Of a DNA stretch of 6,604 nucleotides, positions 1 through 6,210 are shown piece by piece. Location of the stretch: contig JAHFTZ010000144.1 in assembly GCA_023265355.1 (NCBI GenBank), positions 1-6,604 of the forward strand, written 5' to 3'. Each line of letters opens with the position of its first letter. Position 1 is the first letter of the stretch. The notes under the pieces are model-generated. The model saw nothing but the letters and a program-made list of their open reading frames with translations. It was not told the DNA's origin and did no database searches. A program made the translations under genes and the position numbers. This DNA is from Terriglobus sp. Lineage in GTDB: Bacteria > Acidobacteriota > Terriglobia > Terriglobales > Acidobacteriaceae.

Positions 1-11
1 TAGGAAAGAGC

Positions 12-1061
12 ATGATGGGATCTAAATCGAGCGCCGCCCTCGGCATACAGTCCGATGCCGCTTTTACAGAAGCTGCGAAACAGCTGCGCGGGCGCGATCT
101 GTGCTCCATCGCCGACCTCTCCGTGCAGGAGCTGGCCGCGATCATGGAGCTTGCGCACGCGGTAAAGGCTCATCCGGAAGACTTTCGTCACGCCCTGGAT
201 GCGCAGCAGATGGTGCTGATCTTCGAGAAGGCTTCGCTGCGTACGCGACTCACATTTGAAGCCGCGATGAACACCTGCGGCGGCAATGCGATCTTTGTCG
301 ACCAGACGCAATCGCCTCTGGGCGAACGCGAATCGCTGGGCGATATGGCGCACAATCTTGAGCGCTGGATGAACGTCATCGTGCTGCGCACTTACTCTCA
401 CGACACCGTTCTCGAGATGGCCGCAGCGAGCAAGGTGCCGGTTATCAACGCACTCTCGGACTACGAGCATCCCTGCCAGGCGATTGCGGATTTCTTCACG
501 CTCGAAGAAAAGTTCGGATCGTGCGAAGGCCTGAAGTTCACCTACGTCGGCGACGGCAACAACGTCTGCCATTCCTTGATTCTGGCTGGCGCTCTGCTGG
601 GTGCCCATTGCACCGTGGCGACGCCGAAGAACTACGAGCCAGAGCTCGAGATCATTCACAAGGCGATCGCGATCTGTGAGGAGACGGGCGGAAGCCTGCA
701 ACTCACACATGATGCGATGAAGGCCGCTACCGGGGCCGATGCTGTCTATACAGACGTCTGCATCTCGATGGGCCAGGAGCATGAGGCGACCAAGCGTGCA
801 CCCATCTTCAAGCCCTATCAGGTCAACGAAGCACTTATGGCGCAAGCCTCCGAGCATGCGGTGTTCATGCACTGCCTGCCTGCGCACCGCGGGGCTGAGG
901 TAACGGATGCAGTGATGGACTCACCGCAGGCCGTGATCTTCGACCAGGCGGAGAATCGTCTGCATGCGCAGAAGGCTCTAATGCTTATGCTGCTGGGCGG
1001 AGCGAAGCGTATCCAACGGAAGCGCGGACCGGATGGCAAGAAGCGCACCACGTTGGCGTAA
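12..1061 (+). CDS. argF: Ornithine carbamoyltransferase
   Basis: This cytoplasmic enzyme transfers the carbamoyl group of carbamoyl phosphate to ornithine, giving citrulline and phosphate, the sixth step of arginine synthesis. The 349-residue product shows the family motifs in order: carbamoyl-phosphate loop SLRTR (75-79), HPCQ (153-156), a GDGNN turn at the start of the second domain (180-184), the ornithine-binding SMG loop (252-254) and HCLP with the active-site Cys (287-290). SMG and HCLP favour ornithine over N-acetylornithine as substrate. SLRTR replaces the commoner STRTR. The protein is longer than the usual 300-335 residues: about 25 residues precede the core, which begins near LRGRDL, and the tail is basic (GAKRIQRKRG). 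The start is fixed by AGGAAAGAG at 2-10 and the absence of any later ATG or GTG before the core; the adjacent ATG at 15 is also possible. It leads argG by 50 nt with no terminator. Confidence 0.96.
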   Translation: MMGSKSSAALGIQSDAAFTEAAKQLRGRDLCSIADLSVQELAAIMELAHAVKAHPEDFRHALDAQQMVLIFEKASLRTRLTFEAAMNTCGGNAIFVDQTQSPLGERESLGDMAHNLERWMNVIVLRTYSHDTVLEMAAASKVPVINALSDYEHPCQAIADFFTLEEKFGSCEGLKFTYVGDGNNVCHSLILAGALLGAHCTVATPKNYEPELEIIHKAIAICEETGGSLQLTHDAMKAATGADAVYTDVCISMGQEHEATKRAPIFKPYQVNEALMAQASEHAVFMHCLPAHRGAEVTDAVMDSPQAVIFDQAENRLHAQKALMLMLLGGAKRIQRKRGPDGKKRTTLA

Positions 1062-1111
1062 TCACGCAGCCCGATTTTTACGAACAAGATTGAATTTCTG
1101 AAGGAGTAGTT

Positions 1112-2326
1112 ATGGCGGAGAAGGTTGTTCTTGCATATTCGGGTGGTCTGGATACTTCGATCATCATTCCGTGGCTCAATGAGAACTATGGCTATGACGT
1201 CATTGCGTACATCGCAGACGTAGGCCAGGGCGAAGACATCGATGCCGTCGTGAAAAAGGCTTACGCCACTGGCGCGAAGAAGGCCATCGTGAAAGACCTC
1301 CGCGAAGAGTTTGTCACCGACTATGTCTGGCCTACCGTTCGTGCGGGCGCGGTCTATGAACACAAGTACCTGCTCGGTACGTCCATCGCGCGGCCTGTTA
1401 TCGCGAAGCATCAGGTGGAAGTAGCTCTCGCCGAGGGCGCTACGGCCCTTGCCCACGGTTGCACGGGCAAGGGAAACGATCAGGTCAGCTTCGAGCACGC
1501 GTTTCAAGCGCTGGCCCCTAACCTCAAAGTGATCGCACCGTGGCGTGAGTGGAATCTGACCTCGCGCGAAGAGTGCATCGACTATGCTGCGGCACGTGGC
1601 ATTCCCGTCGAAGCGAGCCGCACAAAGATTCATTCGCGTGACCGTAACCTCTGGCACGTCTCGCACGAAGGCGGTGAACTGGAGAGCGTCATGAACGCTC
1701 CCCTCCCAACGACGTGGACGATGACGAAGTCGCCTCAGGACGCCCCTGACCGCGAGGAGTTGGTCGAGATCGGCTTTCAGCAGGGTGCACCTGTTTCGAT
1801 CAATGGACAGAGACTCACCCCGGTGCAGATCGTCGAACTGCTGAATGAGATCGGCGCACGCAACGGTGTGGGACGGATCGACCTGGTAGAGAACCGCCAC
1901 GTTGGCATGAAGAGCCGTGGAGCCTATGAGACTCCCGGTGGCACGCTCATCGTTGCAGCGCTGCGCGAGATTGAAGCGCTGGTACTGGACCGCGAAGTGG
2001 CGCACTACAAGGAAGTGCTTTCGGCGAAATACGCTGAACTGGTTTATTTCGGTCTGTGGTTTACGCCGCTGCGCGAGTCGCTCGACGCGTTCTTTACGGA
2101 GAGTGCGAAGAACCTCACGGGCAGCGTCAAGCTGTCGCTCTACAAGGGCAACGTGAGTGTCGTCAGTCGCCAGAGCCCGTTCTCGCTCTACTCCACGGAT
2201 CTTTCGAGCTTCACCATGGGCGAGAGCTACGACCAGAAGGATGCTGCTGGTTTCATCAAGATTCTTGGTCTGCCCGCGCGGACGCGTGCACGCATGCTGC
2301 AACAGGTGAAAGAGGTTGCTAAGTGA
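1112..2326 (+). CDS. argG: Argininosuccinate synthase
   Basis: This cytoplasmic enzyme joins citrulline and aspartate using ATP (to AMP and PPi) to form argininosuccinate, the penultimate step of arginine synthesis. The 404-residue length is normal for the bacterial type. The N-type ATP-pyrophosphatase loop AYSGGLDTS lies at residues 8-16, the second signature GCTGKGNDQVSFE at 116-128, SRDRNLWHVSHEGG at 175-188, and the substrate-binding GMKSRGAYETPGG at 265-277. After the LE at 190-191 the sequence reads SVMNAPLP, where many relatives have LED or LEDPW, so this loop departs from the common form. A strong ribosome binding site AAGGAG (1101-1106) sits 5 nt before the ATG. The last codons overlap the GTG start of argH by 4 nt, which implies co-translation. 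No separate promoter is evident in the 50-nt gap after argF. Confidence 0.97.
   Translation: MAEKVVLAYSGGLDTSIIIPWLNENYGYDVIAYIADVGQGEDIDAVVKKAYATGAKKAIVKDLREEFVTDYVWPTVRAGAVYEHKYLLGTSIARPVIAKHQVEVALAEGATALAHGCTGKGNDQVSFEHAFQALAPNLKVIAPWREWNLTSREECIDYAAARGIPVEASRTKIHSRDRNLWHVSHEGGELESVMNAPLPTTWTMTKSPQDAPDREELVEIGFQQGAPVSINGQRLTPVQIVELLNEIGARNGVGRIDLVENRHVGMKSRGAYETPGGTLIVAALREIEALVLDREVAHYKEVLSAKYAELVYFGLWFTPLRESLDAFFTESAKNLTGSVKLSLYKGNVSVVSRQSPFSLYSTDLSSFTMGESYDQKDAAGFIKILGLPARTRARMLQQVKEVAK
2311..2315 (+). promoter_or_regulatory. Ribosome binding site deciding the argH start
   Basis: AGAGG inside the end of argG lies 7 nt before GTG at 2323 but 13 nt before the alternative ATG at 2329. Spacing favours the GTG start, giving an N-terminus MKMWSGRF, which matches the usual MKxWGGRF opening of the family. 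Confidence 0.6.
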
Positions 2327-3729
2327 AGATGTGGTCGGGCCGCTTTCGCGAGCCCTTGAACACGGCCTTTGAACAGTGGCAACGTTCGTTTCCGTTTGAC
2401 TGGCGGCTTCTCCCACAGGAGATTGCCGCCAGTAAAGCGCATGCGCGCATGATTGCTGCCGCTGGCATTTTGACCGAAGCCGAGCTGGCAGAGATCCTGC
2501 GCGGACTTGCGCTTGTAGGGGAATCGGCCGCAAAAGGAGACGTCGTCGTAGCTGAGACGCCGCAGGCAGAGGACATTCATCACTTCGTCGAGCTTGAGCT
2601 GACGAAGCACATCGGGACCCTAGCGTTGAAGCTGCACACGGGGCGCAGCCGGAATGAGCAGATCGCAACCGATCTGCGGCTCTTCACGCGGGATGCGATT
2701 GACGCTGCGCTGCGCGATCTCGCAGATTGGGCTGAGGCTCTGGTCTCTTTGGCCGAGAGTGCGGGCGACGCGGTGATGCCTGCTTATACCCATCTGCAGC
2801 GTGCGGAGCCTGTTCTCGTGGCGCACTGGCTGCTGGCTTACGTCGAGATGATTCTGCGCGATGCTTCGCGCTTTGCCGATGCACGCAAGCGCATGAACCT
2901 GTGCCCGCTGGGCTCAGGAGCGATTGCAGGTGCGACGCTCGCCCTCGATCGCACGATTGCCGCTGCGGAGTTGGGCTTCGATGCTCCGACTGCAAACAGC
3001 ATGGACGCAACGAGCGATCGCGACTTTGCATTGGAGTTCGCGCAGGCGGCTTCCACGCTTGGCCTGCACATCTCGCGCTTCGCGGAAGAACTCACATTGC
3101 ATGCCACGGCGGAGTTCGGATTTCTCGATCTGCCTGAGGCGTTTTCTACAGGCTCTTCGGCGATGCCGCAGAAGAAGAACCCCGACTTGACCGAGTTGAT
3201 CCGCGGAAAGAGCGGACGTCTCCTCGGTGGGGTAACGACGCTCTCCATGATCCTGAAGGGACTTCCACTGGCCTATAACAAGGACATGCAGGAGACGCAG
3301 GAGGCCACCTTTGAAGTGGCGGCAACGCTGGGCGGCATGCTTCCCTTGTTGGCGCCATTCACCAGCGCTCTGACCTTCCGCCTTGACCGCATGGAGGCTG
3401 CCGCGCAGGGCGGTTATCTGAATGCAATGGCTGCGGCGACGTATCTCGTCTACAAGGGTGTTCCCTTCCGTACGGCGCATGAAAAGATTGGACATGCGGT
3501 TCGCTTCGGCCTGGACAGCGGACGCGAGTTGAACGAGTTGGCGGTCTCGGAGCTGAAGCAGTTTGGCGAAGAGTTTGGTGAGGATTTTCAGGGTTTCATT
3601 ACGCTTCGCGCAACGGTCGACTGCCACGACGTGATCGGCGGAACGGCGACTTCGCGTGTGCGTGAAGCTCTGGCTTCCGCGCGCGAGCATGTCCATGCGA
3701 TGCTTAAGGTAGACAACCATGGCCGCTAG
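2323..3729 (+). CDS. argH: Argininosuccinate lyase
   Basis: This cytoplasmic enzyme splits argininosuccinate into arginine and fumarate, the last step of the pathway. It belongs to the fumarase/aspartase superfamily, normally a homotetramer. The 468 residues are a usual length. Visible motifs are MWSGRF at the N-terminus, HTGRSRNEQ (105-113), the catalytic-His segment THLQ (156-159), SDRDF (231-235) and the mobile-loop signature GSSAMPQKKNP (277-287), whose serine pair includes the catalytic acid. All expected catalytic elements are present. Translation probably starts at GTG 2323, overlapping the argG stop (GTGA); ATG 2329 would shorten it by two residues. The 3' end overlaps the next gene by 11 nt. 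The overlaps on both sides suggest one transcript with coupled translation. Confidence 0.96.
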   Translation: MKMWSGRFREPLNTAFEQWQRSFPFDWRLLPQEIAASKAHARMIAAAGILTEAELAEILRGLALVGESAAKGDVVVAETPQAEDIHHFVELELTKHIGTLALKLHTGRSRNEQIATDLRLFTRDAIDAALRDLADWAEALVSLAESAGDAVMPAYTHLQRAEPVLVAHWLLAYVEMILRDASRFADARKRMNLCPLGSGAIAGATLALDRTIAAAELGFDAPTANSMDATSDRDFALEFAQAASTLGLHISRFAEELTLHATAEFGFLDLPEAFSTGSSAMPQKKNPDLTELIRGKSGRLLGGVTTLSMILKGLPLAYNKDMQETQEATFEVAATLGGMLPLLAPFTSALTFRLDRMEAAAQGGYLNAMAAATYLVYKGVPFRTAHEKIGHAVRFGLDSGRELNELAVSELKQFGEEFGEDFQGFITLRATVDCHDVIGGTATSRVREALASAREHVHAMLKVDNHGR

Positions 3730-4270
3730 TATTCGCAAAGCGCGTCTTCAAGACGCGGCGAACATCTTCGAAGTCGTCAATTCTCTTTCGGGCGACGGAA
3801 CACTCCTCCGCCGCAACTATGCCGAGATCTGCGAGAACGTGCGTGATTTCCATGTGGCGGAGAGTGAAGCGGGGATCTTTCTCGGGTGCGGTGCGCTGCA
3901 TCTCTACGGGCCGCACCTCGCCGAGGTTCGTTCGATCGTGGTGAAGCCCGAAGCGAAGGGCCAGGGCGCCGGTGGGCGCCTACTAAAAGCATTGCTGGAC
4001 GAGGCTGAAGATCACGGAATTCAATCCGTGTGTCTTTTTACGCGCATCCCAGATTTCTTCTTCCACTACGGCTTCCGCATCACGATGGACAGGACAGCGC
4101 TTCCGGACAAGATCTATAAGGATTGCCAAAGCTGCCCACGTCTGCACGCCTGCGACGAGGTGGCGATGGTGCGTGGACCAATTCCGCGGGTCGCCGTGCT
4201 GGGCCCAAGCAAGATCAAGCAGCCTGAGCTAGTACCGCTACAGATTGCGTTTACGGGTACGGAACACTAG
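3719..4270 (+). CDS. argA: Short N-acetylglutamate synthase-type GNAT acetyltransferase
   Basis: The 183-residue protein is a GNAT-fold acetyltransferase. It probably transfers acetyl from acetyl-CoA to glutamate, the first committed step of arginine synthesis. The acetyl-CoA motif A is seen as VRSIVVKPEAKGQGAGGRLL (70-89), with the pyrophosphate loop GQGAG at 81-85. YGFR (117-120) is the usual GNAT C-terminal strand region. A cysteine cluster, KDCQSCP then HACDE (135-147, Cys 136, 139 and 145), is typical of short NAGS-like proteins, the class known from Mycobacterium tuberculosis Rv2747; it lacks the kinase-like domain of E. coli ArgA. The start overlaps argH by 11 nt, with AAGG (3706-3709) 9 nt upstream. 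Position inside the arg operon supports the NAGS role; substrate is inferred. The last 139 bp are repeated at 5101-5239, so the 3' end may have been replaced by recombination. Another GNAT substrate cannot be excluded. Confidence 0.85.
   Translation: MAASIRKARLQDAANIFEVVNSLSGDGTLLRRNYAEICENVRDFHVAESEAGIFLGCGALHLYGPHLAEVRSIVVKPEAKGQGAGGRLLKALLDEAEDHGIQSVCLFTRIPDFFFHYGFRITMDRTALPDKIYKDCQSCPRLHACDEVAMVRGPIPRVAVLGPSKIKQPELVPLQIAFTGTEH
4132..4270 (+). repeat. Direct repeat, copy 1: 3' end of argA
   Basis: This is the intact in-gene copy of a 139-bp direct repeat whose partner lies at 5101-5239, offset by exactly 969 bp. Hand alignment gives 12 mismatches and no gaps. Similarity stops at the stop codon: the next bases (CAGACAG here, AGCTTCA at the partner) are unrelated. 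It encodes residues from about 139 to the end of the acetyltransferase. Confidence 0.9.
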
Positions 4271-4362
4271 CAGACAGTACCGCCGCGTGCACCTTCTGTG
4301 ACGTACGTTTCTTCGTTGCGTAAATGGCAATAAAGCTTTGTCCTAACAAACGAGGAAACACT

Positions 4363-4911
4363 TCATACCAGCCTTCCCTTCTTGACTTCAGCAGTATCGT
4401 CGATTACGACGTCCCGCGAAAATGGTCTTTTGAAGTCGAATGCGAAGGAAGTCGACCCTTGAGTGTGCAACGTTTCCAGCCGCTCCGACGCCGCCGCAAA
4501 TGTTGGTTGAGTCTCGTCATCAATCCACCACATAGCATAATTTGGCCACTGCGGCGAGACGAACCATTCTTTGCGTCGATGAAGCGCTGTATCGTGAGCC
4601 CCACTGTAGGTAAAACTCTTGACAGCCTCGATAGATTCCCAGATCGACAGGGTTAATGCACTAGGTAGCCCACTAATATCAAGTGAGGTGCCGACAAATT
4701 TGGGGTTAACACCTTCTCCCCATCGGGATCTATTCTTCTCCGAAGACATCACTACTATGCGATCGTCCAAAAAAGCCGCTGCGTCTTTAAAACCGGATGA
4801 ACTTTTGAGTTGTGAAAAAACCAGGAGTCCTTGTTCCCAAAACGTAGCATGACTCGGGTGTTCTTTGGGTTCAGGGAAAACAGAGAAGGTCGTAAATGCT
4901 AATTTGCTCAT
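4363..4911 (-). CDS. DUF3291 domain-containing protein
   Basis: The 182-residue, probably cytoplasmic protein carries features of the DUF3291 family, small proteins thought to adopt a dimeric alpha/beta-barrel (antibiotic-monooxygenase-like) fold; no reaction is established. The family pattern is LSIWESIEAVKSF (88-100), then SGAHDTALHRRKEWF (103-117) with His106 and His111, YAMWWI (125-130), and RLETLHTQG (144-152) leading to FAFDF (156-160). There is no signal peptide or membrane segment. The ATG at 4911 is chosen over one 45 codons upstream because GAGGA lies 7 nt before it and the domain begins there (MSKLAFTTFS). The gene faces the arg operon convergently and is lower in GC than its neighbours, which suggests separate acquisition. 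A 12-bp palindrome lies about 110 nt upstream. Family assignment is from recognised pattern; function is unknown. Confidence 0.8.
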   Translation of the reverse strand: MSKLAFTTFSVFPEPKEHPSHATFWEQGLLVFSQLKSSSGFKDAAAFLDDRIVVMSSEKNRSRWGEGVNPKFVGTSLDISGLPSALTLSIWESIEAVKSFTYSGAHDTALHRRKEWFVSPQWPNYAMWWIDDETQPTFAAASERLETLHTQGSTSFAFDFKRPFSRDVVIDDTAEVKKGRLV

Positions 4912-4918
4912 AATCGGA

Positions 4919-4923
4919 TCCTC
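4919..4923 (-). promoter_or_regulatory. Ribosome binding site deciding the DUF3291 start
   Basis: GAGGA (minus strand) sits 7 nt before ATG at 4911. It supports the shorter reading over the upstream in-frame ATG at 5046, whose extra 45 residues do not resemble the family. Confidence 0.65.
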
Positions 4924-5017
4924 GAGACTAATTCGTGTGAGACATGCTTCAAAATGAGGTTGCTCAGATCGGCTGCTCTCAATGCTGCGAACGGCAGATT
5001 TTCCAGAGCCAACCGGG

Positions 5018-5038
5018 TAACGCGCGTTATGTTGTATA
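5018..5038 (-). promoter_or_regulatory. Possible promoter/operator of the DUF3291 gene
   Basis: A perfect 12-bp palindrome, TAACGCGCGTTA (5018-5029), lies just downstream, in minus-strand reading, of TATACA (5038-5033), a fair -10 match. With that -10 the palindrome would overlap the transcription start, a usual place for a repressor site. No convincing -35 is present at 15-18 nt, so the promoter is tentative. No regulator gene is in the window. Confidence 0.3.
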
Positions 5039-5100
5039 GAAAACACATGAGCAACGGAATTATTCCGAACTCAGCATCCGGATGGTGTAGCTTACCGAGA

Positions 5101-5239
5101 CTGCCCACATCTGCACGCCTGCGACGAAGTGGCGATGGTGCTCGGGCTAATTCTTCGGGTCCCCGTGCTGGGCCCAAGCAAGATCAAGCAGCCTGAGCTA
5201 GTGCCGTTACAGATTGCGTTTACGGGGACGGAACACTAG
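5101..5239 (+). pseudogene. Degraded second copy of the argA 3' end (direct repeat, copy 2)
   Basis: This 139-bp stretch aligns without gaps to 4132-4270 with 127 identical bases (about 91%). The reading frame and the stop TAG are kept. Of ten changed codons, five are silent and five alter residues: Arg to His, Arg to Leu, two Pro to Leu and Ala to Pro in the segment matching VRGPIPRVAV. It has no start codon or acetyl-CoA domain; the frame meets TGA at 5048-5050. Upstream similarity may continue weakly to about 5066 (RT..PD then YRDC against RT..PD then YKDC), with loss of 9 nt between two TGC triplets. It is best read as a displaced, decaying gene end. A tandem duplication or a fragment from a related strain are alternatives. 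Confidence 0.85.
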
Positions 5240-5240
5240 A

Positions 5241-5261
5241 GCTTCAGCAGAAGGCTGAAGC
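5241..5261. terminator. Perfect 8-bp hairpin between convergent gene ends
   Basis: GCTTCAGC (5241-5248) and GCTGAAGC (5254-5261) are exact inverted repeats around a 5-nt loop, AGAAG. The hairpin starts one base after the stop of the displaced argA end and lies 10 nt beyond the end of the minus-strand gene at 5272, so it could end transcription from both sides. There is no long T run on the + strand; on the minus strand GGATTTTGG precedes the stem. It may instead be a copy of a dispersed palindromic repeat. Confidence 0.5.
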
Positions 5262-5271
5262 CCAAAATCCG

Positions 5272-5874
5272 TCATCGGGCGTTCTGCATTCGATCGTCAT
5301 ATCTCTTCATCTGAGTGTTGACGAGATCGTTGGTCTTTTCGACGGCAGCCCGGGTGTCCGCGTCCAACTGGTTCCAGAAACGGAAGGCTTGCCGGTTTTC
5401 GATCGTTGTCTGGTCGACTTCACCATTCTCCAGGACCATCGCCGCACTAAGGAGGGTGATGGATTTTTCCTGGGGAACTACTTTGGCCGTACGAACGCGA
5501 TACCGGATGTCGATGCAGGCATCCAGGTGAGCCTTATCTCCAAGCCCCCACGCGATCTGGTTCCGACGGCATGCAGCGGGCGTGCGGTAAAACGTGAACA
5601 TCGAGATCGTGTAATAGCCGCGGTCAAAAAAGTCGCGATAGTTGAGCTTCAGCCACTCTGAGTTTGAAAGATCGGGAATATAAATCTCCACATCCTTATC
5701 CGTCCCGACAAGAAGTGGTGTGGTCCATTGTCTGGTGTCGTCGAGGACCTGAACTGGTTTGCCGAAGGCGCCTCGCTGGATCACCTGCTGCCCGGAGATG
5801 GAGCCCACGCAGAGTCCAAAGAACAACACCAACAGCAGAAGATGACCCCTACAGCAAACTCCTCCAAAGCACAT
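5272..5874 (-). CDS. Secreted protein of unknown function
   Basis: I do not recognise a family for this 200-residue protein. The N-terminus is a signal peptide: a short region with Arg9 and His11, a hydrophobic core LLLLVLFFGL (12-21) and a likely cleavage near SISG (25-28), giving a mature protein starting about QQVIQ. Cys22 lies in FGLC, which does not fit a lipobox, so export to the periplasm or outside is likelier than lipid anchoring. The mature part has only two cysteines (102 and 120), which could form a disulfide, and is rich in aromatic residues at 74-109. The last 40 residues are charged and look helical (ENRQAFRFWNQL onward). Start ATG 5874 has GAGAGG (5887-5882) 7 nt upstream. TAAAAT (5904-5899, minus) is a possible -10. 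It stands alone, convergent with the arg side. Confidence 0.75.
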   Translation of the reverse strand: MCFGGVCCRGHLLLLVLFFGLCVGSISGQQVIQRGAFGKPVQVLDDTRQWTTPLLVGTDKDVEIYIPDLSNSEWLKLNYRDFFDRGYYTISMFTFYRTPAACRRNQIAWGLGDKAHLDACIDIRYRVRTAKVVPQEKSITLLSAAMVLENGEVDQTTIENRQAFRFWNQLDADTRAAVEKTNDLVNTQMKRYDDRMQNAR

Positions 5875-6210
5875 CGATAAACCTCTCTTGGCACGACCAT
5901 TTTACCGGCCTCTAGTTTACCGAGTTCGAACCGCTGCGGGATGAAATCTCAAACATGTGGCTGCTAACTAGTTTTAGCTGGCCGAACAAGTTACACATGC
6001 TCTAGCCAAACTCGTTAAAAGAAGAAAGGGCCGGATGCTCACCCATCCAGCCCTTCCTTTTGCCCCTGGCGTCAGTTATCAGCCCAGGACAAAACCAGTC
6101 GAACCGGGCGGAGTGCTCATTGGAAGACATCGAGCGGATACCCGGAACGAGCACATGCGTATGAGATGAGACGGGCGTCTGACCAGGGGGTTTACATCAG
6201 GCTGGCAAAA
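5875..6210. other. Non-coding region between two minus-strand genes
   Basis: This 336-nt gap contains no supportable gene. The right half is the 3' flank of the ABC gene and ends in the hairpin at 6026-6061. The left part (5875-6025) should carry the promoter of the secreted-protein gene; only a lone -10-like TAAAAT was found. 6063-6189 holds several complementary segments (reported as a finding). No tRNA or known RNA motif was seen. Confidence 0.6.
6026..6061. terminator. Bidirectional Rho-independent terminator
   Basis: AAGGGC (6026-6031) pairs with GCCCTT (6050-6055), and GGATG (6033-6037) pairs with CATCC (6044-6048), with one C/A mismatch between them and a 6-nt loop. A TTTT follows on the + strand (6058-6061). 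On the minus strand the stem is followed by TCTTCTTTT. The ABC gene reads toward it from 6211, so it most likely ends that transcript and insulates the secreted-protein gene. Confidence 0.75.

Larger units (their letters stand above)
4271..5239. other. Candidate inserted segment between two argA 3' ends
   Basis: The segment runs from the end of the live argA to the end of its displaced partial copy. It carries one minus-strand gene (DUF3291, about 48% GC by hand count against about 60% in sampled arg rows) and the degraded argA end. The direct repeat at its edges, opposite gene orientation and lower GC fit insertion of foreign DNA at the argA 3' end by recombination within that gene. No integrase, transposase or terminal inverted repeats were found, so the mechanism is open. 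The 92 nt at 4271-4362 show no terminator, tRNA or gene. Confidence 0.45.

Noticed and set aside
818..2668. 616-codon open frame on the minus strand across argF, argG and argH
   Set aside because: It lies antisense to three well-supported genes. Its Arg-, Ala- and Ser-rich translation has no domain, and long antisense frames are expected opposite GC-rich coding sequence.
4324..4656. 110-codon + strand frame after argA
   Set aside because: It is antisense to most of the DUF3291 gene, with no family pattern and no ribosome binding site at a good distance.
4916..4926. Adjacent GGATCC and CTCGAG resembling a cloning polylinker
   Set aside because: The bases form the ribosome binding site and spacer of the DUF3291 gene and no vector sequence surrounds them; coincidence is likelier.
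4912..5046. 45-residue N-terminal extension of the DUF3291 protein
   Set aside because: The internal ATG at 4911 has a well-spaced GAGGA and matches the family start; the extension would run through the possible promoter region.
4954..5196. 80-codon + strand frame running into the argA remnant
   Set aside because: It reads the repeat in a different frame from argA and has no recognisable domain.
5800..5820. Lipobox at Cys22 of the secreted protein
   Set aside because: The residues before the Cys are Phe-Gly-Leu, which lacks the small residue required at -1, so a lipoprotein call is not supported.
5924..5932. GTTCGAACC resembling a tRNA T-loop
   Set aside because: The flanking bases do not form a T stem and no acceptor or anticodon arm could be found, so it is not a tRNA or a clear tRNA fragment.
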